Part shown: positions 10,935-20,146 of the stretch, piece by piece
Layout: each line of letters starts with the position of its first letter
Numbering within the stretch: the stretch's first letter is position 1
From: Rhodospirillales bacterium
Lineage (GTDB): Bacteria; Pseudomonadota; Alphaproteobacteria; ATCC43930; CGMCC-115725
Assembly: GCA_027315365.1 (NCBI GenBank)
Contig: DAHUYF010000055.1
Location: forward strand, 1-64,000
Length of the DNA: 64,000 bases
Reading direction: 5' to 3'
Program-made: the position numbers and the translations under genes
Notes under the pieces: generated by a model
The model's database searches: none
What the model was told of the DNA's origin: nothing
Seen by the model: only the letters and a program-made list of their open reading frames with translations

Positions 10935-12502
10935 CAGATCGGGATCGCTTTCGGTTTCGTGCGCCGCAGCCAGGTGACGATCTGCAGCCGGGTGATCAGG
11001 ATGGCCGAGAACAGCGAGGTGATGACGCCGATGCTCAGGGTGACGGCAAAGCCCTTCACCGGCCCCGATCCCAGGAAGAACATGAGAAAGCCCGCCACCA
11101 GCGTGGTCAGATGGCTGTCGAAGATGGTGCCGAAGGCGCGCTCGAAGCCCGCCTGGAGCGAGGAGATCAGCGAGCGTCCGCCGCGCAACTCCTCGCGGAT
11201 ACGCTCATAGATCAGCACGTTGGCATCGACCGCCATGCCGAGCGTCAGCGCGATGCCGGCGATGCCCGGCAGGGTCAGGGTCGCGCCGAGCAGGCTGAGC
11301 GTCGCCATCATCAGGCACAGGTTGAAGAACAGCGCGATGTCGGCGAAGAGGCCGAACAGGCCGTAGAACACCAGCATGAAGCCGATCACCAGGATCACGC
11401 CGACGATGCAGGCGAGCGCTCCGGCATGGATCGAATCGGCGCCGAGATCCGGCCCCACCGTGCGCTCCTCCAAGGCCACCAGCGGCGCCGGCAGCGCGCC
11501 GGCGCGCAGCTGCAGCGCCAGTTCATTGGCGGAATCGGTGGTAAAGCTGCCGGTGATGATGCCCTGGCCGCCGAGGATCGGCTCGCGGATCACCGGGGCC
11601 GAGATCACCGCATTATCGAGGACGATGGCAAAGCGCCGCCCGACATTGCTCTTGGTCGCGTCCCCGAAGCGGCGGGCGCCCACGGTGTCGAATTTGAAAT
11701 TGACCGCCGGCGCGCCGTACTGATCGAAGGTGGCCTGCGCATCGGTGAGCGTGTCGCCGCTCACCAGGACGCGCTTCTGCACGACGATGGTCGCCCCGGG
11801 CGGGCTGTGGCCATCCTTGAGCGCCAGCGCCTCCTCGCCGGGCGGCAGGTGGCTCTTATCGCCGGTGGACGCGTTCTCGTCGACCAACTGGAAGGCCATC
11901 TTCGCCGTCTTGCCGAGGATGCGCTTGACGAACTCGGGGTCTTCCACCCCCGGCAGCTCCAGCACGATGCGGTCTTGCCCCTCGCGCTGGATGGTCGGCT
12001 CCTTGGTGCCGGTCTCGTCAACGCGCCGGCGCACGATCTCGATCGACTGGTCGACGATCTGCTGCGATATCCGCTGCAGCGCGACGTCGTTGAATTTGAG
12101 CGTCACCGCCCCAGCGGCGCCGGTGGTCATGTCGAGATCGGGATCGGCCTTCTTGACGATCCCGCGCACCTCCTCGATGCGCTCGGGCTGGCGCAGGGTG
12201 AACGCAACGTGATCGCCTTCGACGGCGAGGCCGGTATAGCCCAGGCGCGCGGTTCGGAAATCGTTGCGCAGCCCGTCGAGCGCGTTGTTGAGGCGCTCGG
12301 ACAGCACCGAGCGCATATCGACCTCATACAGCAGGTACGAGCCGCCGCGCAGGTCGAGCCCGAGGCTCACCTGCTTATGCGGCAGGAAGCCGGGCCAGCG
12401 GTCGACTACCTGCTGCGGAAACAGGTTTGGAACGGTGAGTCCCACGCCGGCCAGGCACGCCGCCAGGATCAGCGACACCAGCCATTTCGGAAAATAAAGC
12501 AT
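10934..12502 (-). CDS. secD: Protein translocase subunit SecD
   Basis: Large subunit of the SecDF export motor. The 522-residue product shows the N-terminal helix, GLDLRGGSYLLYEVD (D1 signature), the P1 periplasmic head, the repeat RRVDETGTKEPTIQREGQDRIVLELPG, and the six-helix C-terminal block containing GIALTLGMAVDANVLIYERIREEL. Conserved Asp in helix 4 (MAVDAN) is the proton-path residue of the family. The order yajC, 24-nt gap, secD, 1-nt overlap, secF marks a single operon. Confidence 0.97.
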   Translation of the reverse strand: MLYFPKWLVSLILAACLAGVGLTVPNLFPQQVVDRWPGFLPHKQVSLGLDLRGGSYLLYEVDMRSVLSERLNNALDGLRNDFRTARLGYTGLAVEGDHVAFTLRQPERIEEVRGIVKKADPDLDMTTGAAGAVTLKFNDVALQRISQQIVDQSIEIVRRRVDETGTKEPTIQREGQDRIVLELPGVEDPEFVKRILGKTAKMAFQLVDENASTGDKSHLPPGEEALALKDGHSPPGATIVVQKRVLVSGDTLTDAQATFDQYGAPAVNFKFDTVGARRFGDATKSNVGRRFAIVLDNAVISAPVIREPILGGQGIITGSFTTDSANELALQLRAGALPAPLVALEERTVGPDLGADSIHAGALACIVGVILVIGFMLVFYGLFGLFADIALFFNLCLMMATLSLLGATLTLPGIAGIALTLGMAVDANVLIYERIREELRGGRSLISSLQAGFERAFGTIFDSHLTTLVAGFLMFFLGSGPVKGFAVTLSIGVITSLFSAILITRLQIVTWLRRTKPKAIPI

Positions 12503-12526
12503 CGCCCGGGCGCGGTCCCGCTCTGC

Positions 12527-12949
12527 TCAGCCGCCGCCGGCGGCGCGGCGGCCCTTGCCCTTGCTGTCGGCCTCGTCGCCGTCCTTCTCGGCCTCGTCCT
12601 TATCGGTCTTGTCCGCCTTGGCGGATACCGGCTCGGTCTTGGCCAGCACGCTGGCGATGGTGCTGCGCGCGACCCGCACGCGCACGCCGTCGGCGATCTC
12701 GACCATGACCTCTTCGTCGTTTACCACCTTGGCGATCGTGCCGATGATGCCGCCGCCGGTGACTACCCGGTCGCCGCGCCGCAGCGAAGCGATCATCTCT
12801 CTGAGCTGCTTGGCCTTTTGCTGCTGCGGCCGCATCAGCAGGAAGTACATGACGACGATGATCAGCACGATCGGCAGGAACTGCATCAGCGTGTCGGCAT
12901 TGCCGCCGAGGCCTCCGAGCCCCTGCGCATAGGCGGGCGAGATGAACAT
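12527..12949 (-). CDS. yajC: Preprotein translocase subunit YajC
   Basis: Small single-pass accessory protein of the SecDF complex. After a short periplasmic N-terminus there is one helix (LPIVLIIVVMYFLLMRP), the conserved QQQKAKQLREMIASLRRGDRVVTGGGIIGTI block, and a charged tail rich in Lys, Asp and Glu. The 140 residues are longer than Escherichia coli YajC (110) because of the tail. ATG 12949 follows GAGGAG. It is the first gene of the sec operon. Confidence 0.96.
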   Translation of the reverse strand: MFISPAYAQGLGGLGGNADTLMQFLPIVLIIVVMYFLLMRPQQQKAKQLREMIASLRRGDRVVTGGGIIGTIAKVVNDEEVMVEIADGVRVRVARSTIASVLAKTEPVSAKADKTDKDEAEKDGDEADSKGKGRRAAGGG

Positions 12950-12976
12950 CGGCGTCTCCTCGATTGAACCGGCGCA

Positions 12977-13005
12977 TTCCTACTGAATATGCGCCAAAAG
13001 AGCAA
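12977..13005 (-). promoter_or_regulatory. Promoter of the yajC-secDF operon
   Basis: On the minus strand TTGCTC (13005-13000), a 17-bp spacer and TAGGAA (12982-12977) are correctly spaced. The predicted leader is about 20 nt and contains the GAGGAG ribosome site. Confidence 0.5.
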
Positions 13006-13097
13006 TGGCAGGAGGCGCCTCCGCGCCGGTAGGCATCGCCGCCGGCCGGTGCTACGCTCCGGCGCAAAATACCGACCGCACAGGAACGAGGGAGCCC

Positions 13098-13880
13098 ATG
13101 GATCTGAACCTCGCCGGCCGCAGCGTGCTGGTTACGGGCAGCTCGAAGGGCATCGGTCTCGGGATCGCCCGGCGCTTTGCCGCCGAGGGCTGCACTCTGT
13201 GGCTGGCCGCCCGCTCGGCCGAGCGGCTCGAGGCGGCGGCGGCGGCGATCCGCCAGGCAAGCCCGGTGGAGGTGCGCACCTTGGCGGTCGATCTGGCCGA
13301 GCCGGAGGCGCGGGCAAGGCTGGTCGAGGCCTGCCCCGGCGTCGACATCCTCGTCAACAATGCCGGCGCCATACCGGGCGGCGCGATCGAGGAGGTCGAC
13401 GACCGGGCTTGGCGCACCGCTTGGGACCTCAAGGTTTTCGGCTATATCGACCTTGCCCGCGCCTATCTCGCCAGGATGAAGGCGCGCCGGCGCGGCGTCA
13501 TCGTCAACGTCATCGGACTGGCCGGTGAAAGGGTCGATTTCAACTATGTCGCCGGCAGCATGGGAAACGCTTCGTTGATGGCGATGACCCGCGCGCTCGG
13601 CGGCACCAGCCCGGATTTCGGCGTGCGGGTGGTCGGCGTCAACCCCGGTCCGGTGGATACCGATCGCATCGTCTATCTCGCCAAGAAGCGCGCCGCCAGC
13701 CAGTTCGGCGACGAGAGCCGCTGGCGCGAGGCTTTCGCCAAGATGCCGTTCGGCCGGCCGGCGACGGTAGACGAGGTGGCCGCCGCCGTAGTCTTCCTCG
13801 CCTCCGATCTCTCCGCCTATACCAGCGGCACGATCGTCACCATCGATGGCGGCATGGCCAACCGCGCCCAGCTCGCCTGA
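13098..13880 (+). CDS. SDR family oxidoreductase with altered active site
   Basis: 260-residue short-chain dehydrogenase. The NAD(P) motif GSSKGIGLG near residue 15, Asn motif NNAGAIPGG near 90 and the C-terminal FLASDLSAYTSGTIVTIDGG are normal, and the nearby Arg suggests NADP preference. The catalytic tetrad is not: the usual Ser position falls in VIGLAGE and the YxxxK site reads YVAGS, so Tyr is kept but Lys is replaced. The same pattern is known in a subgroup of proteobacterial SDRs, so it is not obviously a pseudogene. GAGGGAG precedes ATG 13098. Substrate unknown. Confidence 0.85.
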   Translation: MDLNLAGRSVLVTGSSKGIGLGIARRFAAEGCTLWLAARSAERLEAAAAAIRQASPVEVRTLAVDLAEPEARARLVEACPGVDILVNNAGAIPGGAIEEVDDRAWRTAWDLKVFGYIDLARAYLARMKARRRGVIVNVIGLAGERVDFNYVAGSMGNASLMAMTRALGGTSPDFGVRVVGVNPGPVDTDRIVYLAKKRAASQFGDESRWREAFAKMPFGRPATVDEVAAAVVFLASDLSAYTSGTIVTIDGGMANRAQLA

Positions 13881-13903
13881 GGGCGCCTTCCGGCGCCGAG
13901 CGG

Positions 13904-13932
13904 TTGACGCTCCGCCGGACGGCGCTTAGGGT
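13904..13932 (+). promoter_or_regulatory. Promoter of the AAA ATPase gene
   Basis: TTGACG (13904-13909), 17-bp spacer, TAGGGT (13927-13932). Predicted start of transcription is near 13939, which favours ATG 13967 over ATG 13943 as the translation start. Confidence 0.6.
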
Positions 13933-13966
13933 CGCGCCTCCCATGGCACGCCGAGCTTCCCGAGAC

Positions 13967-14833
13967 ATGACCGACACGCCGCCGCTCGAACCTTTGCTGC
14001 GCCGCATCGCCGACGCGCTCGACCGCCTCGCGCCGCCGGCGCCGCCCAAGAACGATTTCGACGCGGCCGACGCCTTCGTCTGGCATGCCGAGCGCGGCTG
14101 GCTGGAGCCGGTGCCCACCGTCAACCGGGTCGACATCGACCTGCTGCAGGGGATCGAGCGGGTGCGCGACATCCTGCTCGAGAATACCCGCCGCTTTGCC
14201 CAGGGGCTGCCGGCCAACAACGTGCTGCTGTGGGGCGCGCGCGGCATGGGCAAGAGCTCGCTGGTGAAGGCGGTGCACGCCGCGGTCAATGCCGCCGCGC
14301 CGCGCTCGCTCGTGCTGGTCGAGATCCACCGCGAGGACATTCCCACCCTGCCTCGCCTGCTGACGCTGCTGCGGGAGACCAGGCGGCGCTGCCTGCTGTT
14401 CTGCGACGATCTCTCCTTCGATCAGCAGGACGCCAGCTACAAGTCGCTGAAGGCGGTGCTCGACGGCGGCATCGAGGGGCGCCCCGCCAATGTCGTGCTC
14501 TACGCCACCTCGAACCGCCGCCATCTGCTGTCGCGCGACATGATCGAGAACGAGCGCTCGACCGCGATCAACCCCGGCGAGGCGGTCGAGGAGAAGGTAT
14601 CGCTGTCCGACCGCTTCGGCCTCTGGCTGGGCTTCCACGCCTGCGACCAGGAGACCTATCACGCCATGGTGCGGGGATATGCCGGACGCTATGGGCTCGC
14701 CATGCCGGCGGAACAGCTGCGCGCCGAGGCCAGCGAATGGGCGATCACCCGCGGCGCCCGCTCGGGCCGCGTCGCCTGGCAGTACATCCAGGACCTCGCG
14801 GGACGCCTCGGCAGGCAGATCGGCAACGGCTGA
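13967..14833 (+). CDS. AAA-type ATPase, DUF815 family
   Basis: 288-residue P-loop ATPase. An N-terminal region (PLLRRIADALDRLAPP...FVWHAERGWLEPVP) is followed by Walker A GARGMGKSS near residue 90, Walker B LLFCDDLSF, the sensor-1 block NVVLYATSNRRHLLSRDM and SDRFGLWLGFHACDQETYHAMVRGYA, characteristic of DUF815 (PF05673). The role of this family is not established; it lies near sec and LysM/M23 genes in many alphaproteobacteria. It converges on the LysM/M23 gene with six bases between stops. Confidence 0.9.
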   Translation: MTDTPPLEPLLRRIADALDRLAPPAPPKNDFDAADAFVWHAERGWLEPVPTVNRVDIDLLQGIERVRDILLENTRRFAQGLPANNVLLWGARGMGKSSLVKAVHAAVNAAAPRSLVLVEIHREDIPTLPRLLTLLRETRRRCLLFCDDLSFDQQDASYKSLKAVLDGGIEGRPANVVLYATSNRRHLLSRDMIENERSTAINPGEAVEEKVSLSDRFGLWLGFHACDQETYHAMVRGYAGRYGLAMPAEQLRAEASEWAITRGARSGRVAWQYIQDLAGRLGRQIGNG

Positions 14834-14839
14834 GCGCCG

Positions 14840-15976
14840 TCAGCCGCGCGACGCGGTCGCCGCCTCCTGCGGCAGGTAGTCGCCGGGATCGAGTGCGCGC
14901 GTGCCGTGGCGGATCTCGAAATGAAGCTGCGGTTCGCCCACGGCGCCGGTGGCGCCGACGCGCGCGATCGGCTGGCCGCGCCGCACTCTTTCGCCGCGTT
15001 TCACCAGCAGCGCCGAATTATGGGCATAGGCGGTCATCCAGCCATCGGCGTGCTTGATCAGCACGAGATTGCCGTAGCCGCGCAACTCGTTGCCGGCATA
15101 GGCGACGATCCCGGCATCGGCGGCGAGCACCGCGGTGCCCGCCGGCACGGCGATATTGATGCCGTCGTTGTGCATGCCGCCTTCGCCGTTGCCATAGGCG
15201 CTGACGATGCGGCCGCGCACCGGCCAAATGAAGCTGCGGCCGCCCTCGTGCGCCGCCGCTGGCGGCGGCAGGGCCGCAACCTTTTCGTCAGGCGGCGGCG
15301 CGGGAGTGCTGGCGGCAGGCGTTGGCGATTGGGCCGCCTGCTCGGATGGCGCCGGCGCCGCCGGCGCCGGTGCTGCCGGGAGACGGTCGGTCGCGGCAGG
15401 CGCATTGGCGATACCTGCCGATGGCGGCTCGTTCCGTCCCGCCGGCTCCGCGGCCGCCGGGGCGGCGGGTGCGGCGTAGGCAGCGGCCGGAGCGGTCGCC
15501 TGGATCACCGGCGCCTGCGCGGTTTCGACCGGCGCGGGCAGCACGAGCGCTTCGCCGACGCGCACGCGATAGGGCGGATCGAGCCCGTTGCTATGCGCCA
15601 GCGTGCTGGTATCGACGCCGTAAAGCCGCGAGATGCTGTAGAGCGTGTCGCCGGGCTGGACGACGTGCTGGCGCAGCTGCGGCACGGCGAGGCTGCGGCC
15701 GGCGGCAAGCCGATAGGGTGGGGTCAGGCCGTTCGCCTCGATGAGCGAGCGCACCGGCACGTCATAGCGCCGGGCAACGCCGTAGAGCGTCTCGCCTTGC
15801 TGCACCACGACGCGGTCGGGATGCGGCACCGTCGGCTGCGGTCCGCGCGCCGGCCGGCTGACGCGCGGCGTGCCGCCGGCAACCACCGGCGCCGGCGGCG
15901 CCGTGCGCGCACAACCGACAAGCGCCGCCGCCAGCAGCAGCGCCGCCAGGCGCAGACAACGGGTCCGGGCCATCAT
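14840..15976 (-). CDS. LysM / M23 peptidase lipoprotein (NlpD-like)
   Basis: 378-residue envelope protein. A lipoprotein signal ends at LVGC near residue 22. Two LysM repeats follow (VVQQGETLYGVARRYDVP and VVQPGDTLYSISRLYGVD), then a long Pro/Ala linker and a C-terminal M23 domain (GINIAVPAGTAVLAADAGIVAYAG, GYGNLVLIKHADGWMTAYAHNS, GEPQLHFEIRHG). The metal ligands are partly substituted (HNDGINI rather than HxGxD), as in NlpD/EnvC-type amidase activators, so it may regulate cell-wall amidases rather than cut peptidoglycan. Last gene of serS-surE-pcm. Confidence 0.92.
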   Translation of the reverse strand: MMARTRCLRLAALLLAAALVGCARTAPPAPVVAGGTPRVSRPARGPQPTVPHPDRVVVQQGETLYGVARRYDVPVRSLIEANGLTPPYRLAAGRSLAVPQLRQHVVQPGDTLYSISRLYGVDTSTLAHSNGLDPPYRVRVGEALVLPAPVETAQAPVIQATAPAAAYAAPAAPAAAEPAGRNEPPSAGIANAPAATDRLPAAPAPAAPAPSEQAAQSPTPAASTPAPPPDEKVAALPPPAAAHEGGRSFIWPVRGRIVSAYGNGEGGMHNDGINIAVPAGTAVLAADAGIVAYAGNELRGYGNLVLIKHADGWMTAYAHNSALLVKRGERVRRGQPIARVGATGAVGEPQLHFEIRHGTRALDPGDYLPQEAATASRG

Positions 15977-16035
15977 CGCGGCAGTCTAGGCGTTACATCG
16001 GCGCTTTGCATCCGCCATGGTCGCCGCGGCGAGGC

Positions 16036-16704
16036 TCAGCCGCTCTTGCCCGCCGGCGCCGCGTTGCGTGGCAGCCCCGCCACCAGCGGCACGAAGCGGA
16101 CGGGGCCGAGATCCTCGGCGACGAAGGCGCCGTCGCGGCGGCGGATGCGCACCAGTTGCTGGCCGCGACGCTCCTCGCCCACCGGCGCCACCAGGATGCC
16201 GCCCTCGGCGAGGCTGTCGCGCAGGATGTGCGGCACCTCCGGCGCCGCCGCGGTGATCATGATGCGGTCGAACGGCGCCTGCTCCGGCCATCCCCTGCTG
16301 CCGTCGCCGAAGCGCGTCGTCACATTGTGGATTTTGAGTTCGGCGAAGCGCTTCTCCGCTTCCTTGAGCAGCGGCCGGTGCCGTTCCATGGTGAAGACGC
16401 GACGGCAGAGCTTCGACAGAATCGACGCCTGATAGCCGGAGCCGGTGCCGATCTCCAGCACCTTGTGGCGCTCGCCGACCTCGAGCGCCTGCGTCATCAG
16501 CGCCACCACCAGCGGCTGGCTGATGGTTTGCGCCTGACCGATCGGCAGCGCCACGTTCTCCCAGGCCTGGTCGCGAAAGGCCGCCGGCACGAAGGCTTCG
16601 CGCCGCACCCGCTCGATCGCGCCGAGCACGCGCGCGTCGGAGATGCCCAGGCCACGCAGCTCCATCAGCAGCCGCAGCACCTTCTGCGCCTGGACGTCGG
16701 TCAC
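16036..16704 (-). CDS. pcm: Protein-L-isoaspartate O-methyltransferase
   Basis: Methylates isoaspartyl residues in aged proteins with SAM as donor, starting their repair. The 222-residue product shows the PCMT block FVPAAFRDQAWENVALPIGQAQTISQP and SAM motif I VLEIGTGSGYQAS, then FDRIMITAAAPEVP and LVAPVG. GTG 16704 overlaps the surE stop in GTGA. surE and pcm are neighbours in many proteobacteria. A second, divergent paralogue lies at 39087-39743. Confidence 0.95.
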   Translation of the reverse strand: MTDVQAQKVLRLLMELRGLGISDARVLGAIERVRREAFVPAAFRDQAWENVALPIGQAQTISQPLVVALMTQALEVGERHKVLEIGTGSGYQASILSKLCRRVFTMERHRPLLKEAEKRFAELKIHNVTTRFGDGSRGWPEQAPFDRIMITAAAPEVPHILRDSLAEGGILVAPVGEERRGQQLVRIRRRDGAFVAEDLGPVRFVPLVAGLPRNAAPAGKSG

Positions 16705-17483
16705 GGGAACACCTTCTTCAGCTCGGCCAGCGCCGGGCCGTTGGTCAGATCGAGATAGATCGGCGACAGCGACACCTTGCCCTCGGTCACCGCGTTGAGA
16801 TCGGTACCCGGAGCATCGGGCGCTTCGTCGCGCAGCGGGCCGATCCAGTAATAGGGGCGGCCGCGCGGATCGGCACGCTCGATGACGCCGTCGCCGATCT
16901 TGCGCCGGCCCTGGCGCGCCGCGACGACGCCCTTGACCCCGTCCGCCGCGACGGCCGGGAAATTGACGTTGATCAGCGTATTGCGCGGCCACCGCCGCGA
17001 CGTCAGGCGCCGGATCACGGCCGGCGCATGCGCCTCCGCCGTCCGCCACGGAATGGCGCGGCGGTTTTCGTAATGCTGACTCAACGCGATCGCCGGCACG
17101 TCCAGCAGCGTCGCCTCCATCGCCGCCGCCACCGTGCCGGAATAGGTCACGTCCTCGCCGAGGTTGGCCCCGGCATTGATGCCCGAGAGCACCAGATCGG
17201 GCGGATGGCCGCGCAGGATGGTCTTGATCGCCAGCAGCACGCAATCGGTGGGCGTGCCGTCGACCGCGAAACGGCGCGGTCCGAGCTTGCGGATGCGCAG
17301 CGGACGACTGAGGGTCAGCGAATGGCCGGCGCCGCTCTGTTCCTGTTCGGGAGCGACCACCCAGACGTCGCGGGTGAGCGCACGAGCGAGGCGGGCGAGA
17401 ACTTTGATGCCCGGGGCGTCGATGCCGTCGTCATTGGTCACGAGAATGCGCGCGGCGGCGAGGTCGAGCGGTCGATCAAACAC
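16701..17483 (-). CDS. surE: 5'/3'-nucleotidase SurE
   Basis: Metal-dependent survival phosphatase acting on nucleoside monophosphates. The 260-residue product has [14 protein letters not shown] (metal ligands Asp-Asp), [31 protein letters not shown] and the long [28 protein letters not shown] signature. It starts at a GTG eight bases inside the end of serS and stops in the GTGA overlap with pcm, so the three genes are translationally linked. Confidence 0.95.
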   Translation of the reverse strand: MFDRPLDLAAARILVTNDDGIDAPGIKVLARLARALTRDVWVVAPEQEQSGAGHSLTLSRPLRIRKLGPRRFAVDGTPTDCVLLAIKTILRGHPPDLVLSGINAGANLGEDVTYSGTVAAAMEATLLDVPAIALSQHYENRRAIPWRTAEAHAPAVIRRLTSRRWPRNTLINVNFPAVAADGVKGVVAARQGRRKIGDGVIERADPRGRPYYWIGPLRDEAPDAPGTDLNAVTEGKVSLSPIYLDLTNGPALAELKKVFP

Positions 17484-18750
17484 CGCCGATCACTTCCAGC
17501 CCGCCCAGATAGGGCTTGAGCGCGTCGGGCACGGCGATCGTGCCGTCGCCTTGCTGGTAGTTCTCCAGCACCGCAATGAGCGTGCGCCCGACGGCAAGAC
17601 CGGAACCGTTGAGCGTATGGACGAACCGCGTCCCCTTGCCTTCCGCCGGCCGGAAGCGCGCCTTCATCCGCCGCGCCTGGAAGTCGCCGCAATTCGAGCA
17701 GCTCGAAATCTCGCGGTAGGCGCCCTGGCCCGGCAGCCAGACCTCGATGTCATAGGTCTTGCGCGCCGAGAACCCCATGTCGCCGGCGCAGAGCAGCATG
17801 ACGCGATAGGCCAGGCCGAGGCGCTTCAGCACTTCCTCGGCGCAGGCGGTCATACGCTCATGCTCGGCCTCGGAACGGTCGGGATGCGAGATCGACACCA
17901 GCTCGACCTTGGAGAACTGATGCTGCCGGATCATGCCGCGCGTGTCCTTGCCTGCGGCGCCGGCCTCGGCGCGGAAGCAGGGCGTCCAGGCGGTGACGCG
18001 CCGCGGCAGCTCGGCCTCGTCGAGGATACGCTCGCCGAAGAGATTGGTCAGCGAGACCTCGGCCGTCGGGATCAGCCACAGGCCTTGGGTGGTCTTGAAC
18101 TGCTCCTCGGCGAATTTCGGCAGCTGGCCGGTGCCGAACATGGTCTCGTCGCGCACCAGCAGCGGTGGATTAACCTCGAGATAGCCGAACTCGCGCGTGT
18201 GCAAATCCAGCATGAACTGCCCCAGCGCGCGCTCCAGCCGCGCCAGCGCACCGGTGAGGACGACGAAACGCGCGCCGGACAGCCTCCCGGCGGTCTCGAA
18301 ATCCATCATCCGCAGCGCTTCGCCGAGCGCCGCGTGGTCCTTGGGCGGAAAGGTGAAGACCGGCGGCGTGCCGTGCTGGCGCACCACCCGGTTGCGGGTT
18401 TCGTCGAGCCCCTCCGGCACTTCCGCGGCGGGAAGGTTAGGCAACGCCGCCACCACACGGTCGAGCTCCGCCTTGAGCATCCCGGCCCGCGCCTCGAGCG
18501 CCGCCTGCCGGTCCTTGCTCTCGCCGACGCGGCGCAGAATGTCGGCGGCATCGCGTCCCTGCGCCTTGGCGACGCCGATCTCCCGGGCGAGCTTGTTGCG
18601 TTCGGCCTGGAGCTGCTCCGCCTCGGTCTGCGCCTCGCGCCATTGCCGATCGAGCGCGATGACCTCGCCGGCGGCGCCGGCAAGGCCGCGCCGCGCCAGG
18701 CCCCGTTCATACGCCTCGGGATTGTCGCGAATCCACTTCAGGTCGAGCAT
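17476..18750 (-). CDS. serS: Seryl-tRNA synthetase
   Basis: Class II synthetase charging tRNA-Ser. The 424-residue product begins [20 protein letters not shown], followed by the N-terminal coiled-coil arm (residues about 30-100), motif 2 near [21 protein letters not shown] and motif 3 [19 protein letters not shown]. First gene of serS-surE-pcm-LysM/M23. The -10 hexamer ends eight bases before the ATG, so the transcript is likely leaderless or nearly so. Confidence 0.97.
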   Translation of the reverse strand: MLDLKWIRDNPEAYERGLARRGLAGAAGEVIALDRQWREAQTEAEQLQAERNKLAREIGVAKAQGRDAADILRRVGESKDRQAALEARAGMLKAELDRVVAALPNLPAAEVPEGLDETRNRVVRQHGTPPVFTFPPKDHAALGEALRMMDFETAGRLSGARFVVLTGALARLERALGQFMLDLHTREFGYLEVNPPLLVRDETMFGTGQLPKFAEEQFKTTQGLWLIPTAEVSLTNLFGERILDEAELPRRVTAWTPCFRAEAGAAGKDTRGMIRQHQFSKVELVSISHPDRSEAEHERMTACAEEVLKRLGLAYRVMLLCAGDMGFSARKTYDIEVWLPGQGAYREISSCSNCGDFQARRMKARFRPAEGKGTRFVHTLNGSGLAVGRTLIAVLENYQQGDGTIAVPDALKPYLGGLEVIGGV

Positions 18751-18758
18751 CGGCGCCG

Positions 18759-18787
18759 GTTATAAAGGGATCGTCGGGTGTCGTCCA
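18759..18787 (-). promoter_or_regulatory. Promoter of the serS operon
   Basis: On the minus strand TGGACG (18787-18782), a 17-bp spacer and TATAAC (18764-18759). Only eight bases separate the -10 from the serS ATG. Confidence 0.55.
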
Positions 18788-18851
18788 TGGCGCGCTGGCA
18801 CCGGATGAGGCCAAGATCGCCGCCGCGGTTCGTCCGGCGGGCGTTCGGTTT

Positions 18852-19667
18852 CTATGCCCCCGGCGCCTTGCCCGAGAGTTCCGCTTCCTCCGCCGCCTCG
18901 CGTTCCGCGCGCTGCTTTTCCACCAGGCGGCAGGACACGATCGAGATCTCGTAGAGCAGGAACAGCGGCAGCATCAGCGACACCATGCTGAAGATGTCCG
19001 GCGGCGTCAGCACCCCCGCTACGGCGGTGATGACGACGACGGCGTAGCGCCGTCGGGCGGCGAGCCCGGCGGCCGTGACCATGCCGACGCGCGCCATCAG
19101 CGTCAGCAGCACCGGCATCTGGAAGGTGAAGCCGAAGGCGAAGATCAGCCGCATGACCAGCGTCAGATATTCGCTCACCTTGGGCTGCAGCTCGATCGGC
19201 ACGGTGCCGCCGCCGCCAGCCTCCTGGAAGCCGGCAAAGAAGCGGAAGGCCAGCGGGAAGATCAGGTAGTAGGCCAGCGCGGCGCCGAGCAGGAACAGCA
19301 CCGGCGTGGCGAAAAGATAGGGCAGAAAGGCGCGCCGCTCCTGCTTGTAGAGTCCCGGCGCGACGAAGCGCCAGACCTGGAAGGCGATGGCCGGGAACGC
19401 CAAGCAGAACGACACCCAGAAGGCGACGCGAAGGTTGGTAAAGAATTTCTCGGTGAGGTCGGTATAGATGAAATGGCCGCCCGATTGCGCCGCCAGAATC
19501 TGCGCCAGCGGCCGTGCCAGGAAGTCATAGAGCTCGCGGCTGAAATAGGCGCAGGGCGCGAAGATGATCAGCCAGGCGACAATCGCGAAGATCAGGCGCT
19601 GTCGCAGCTCGATCAGGTGGTCGAGCAGCGGCATCTTGCCTTGTTCGAGTTCTTCTTCCTCGGCCAT
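18852..19667 (-). CDS. tatC: Sec-independent translocase protein TatC
   Basis: Receptor for twin-arginine signal peptides in the Tat system. The 271-residue product starts with a charged region then PLLDHLIELRQRL, the conserved N-terminal site containing the Glu used for signal binding, followed by six helices; AFWVSFCLAFPAIAFQVWRFVAPGLY is the family block around loop 2. The C-terminus is a charged cytoplasmic tail. It lies 6 nt after tatB. No tatA is found in this cluster. Confidence 0.96.
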   Translation of the reverse strand: MAEEEELEQGKMPLLDHLIELRQRLIFAIVAWLIIFAPCAYFSRELYDFLARPLAQILAAQSGGHFIYTDLTEKFFTNLRVAFWVSFCLAFPAIAFQVWRFVAPGLYKQERRAFLPYLFATPVLFLLGAALAYYLIFPLAFRFFAGFQEAGGGGTVPIELQPKVSEYLTLVMRLIFAFGFTFQMPVLLTLMARVGMVTAAGLAARRRYAVVVITAVAGVLTPPDIFSMVSLMLPLFLLYEISIVSCRLVEKQRAEREAAEEAELSGKAPGA

Positions 19668-19673
19668 TGCGGT

Positions 19674-20099
19674 TCAGGCGTGCGTGCCGGATTTGGCGGC
19701 GGGCGGTTCCGGCGCGGCGGCTTGATCCGCGGCCGGGGCTTCCGGTGCGGCCGGCGGCGTTTCGGCCGCGGCGGCGGGAGCTTCGGGAGCGGGCGGTGCC
19801 GGCTCGGTGATCGCCAGCTCGCTCAGGCTCTGCGACAGCTCGCCGCCGGGATCGAGCGTCTTGGCGATGGTGTGGTCGAGGTCGAGGCTGGTCGCGGTCT
19901 CGACCTGCTTGCGCACCTCGTCGAGCTCGGCCTCGCGGATCATCTGGTCGAGGCTGTTCTGGAACTCGCGAGCGATCGCGCGGGCGCGGCCGACCCAGAT
20001 GCCGACGGTGCGCAACACGCGGGGCAGGTCCTTTGGACCGATGACCAGCAGTGCCACCACGCCGATCAACAGGATATGGGACCACGCAAGATCGAACAT
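19674..20099 (-). CDS. tatB: Sec-independent translocase protein TatB
   Basis: Single-pass partner of TatC that relays twin-arginine substrates. The 141-residue product has the N-terminal helix MFDLAWSHILLIGVVALLVI, the GPKDLPRVLRTVG hinge, an amphipathic helix and a long Pro/Ala/Glu-rich tail. Length and the GP motif with the extended amphipathic helix favour TatB over TatA. The usual scpB-tatA-tatB order is broken: only 85 nt separate scpB and tatB, with no room for tatA. Confidence 0.92.
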   Translation of the reverse strand: MFDLAWSHILLIGVVALLVIGPKDLPRVLRTVGIWVGRARAIAREFQNSLDQMIREAELDEVRKQVETATSLDLDHTIAKTLDPGGELSQSLSELAITEPAPPAPEAPAAAAETPPAAPEAPAADQAAAPEPPAAKSGTHA

Positions 20100-20121
20100 C
20101 GCCGCCTGTTACCGCCAGAGT

Positions 20122-20146
20122 CGCGCCGCCGCCCCGCGGCGGCGCG
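20122..20146 (-). repeat. GC-rich inverted repeat between scpB and tatB
   Basis: Perfect 11-bp arms (20122-20132 and 20136-20146) with a three-base loop. No T tract follows on either strand, so it may be a factor-dependent terminator, a processing hairpin or a deletion scar. Confidence 0.6.

Noticed and set aside
10934-12967. Long plus-strand frames opposite secD and yajC
   Set aside because: High-GC antisense shadows; the minus-strand products are full SecD and YajC.
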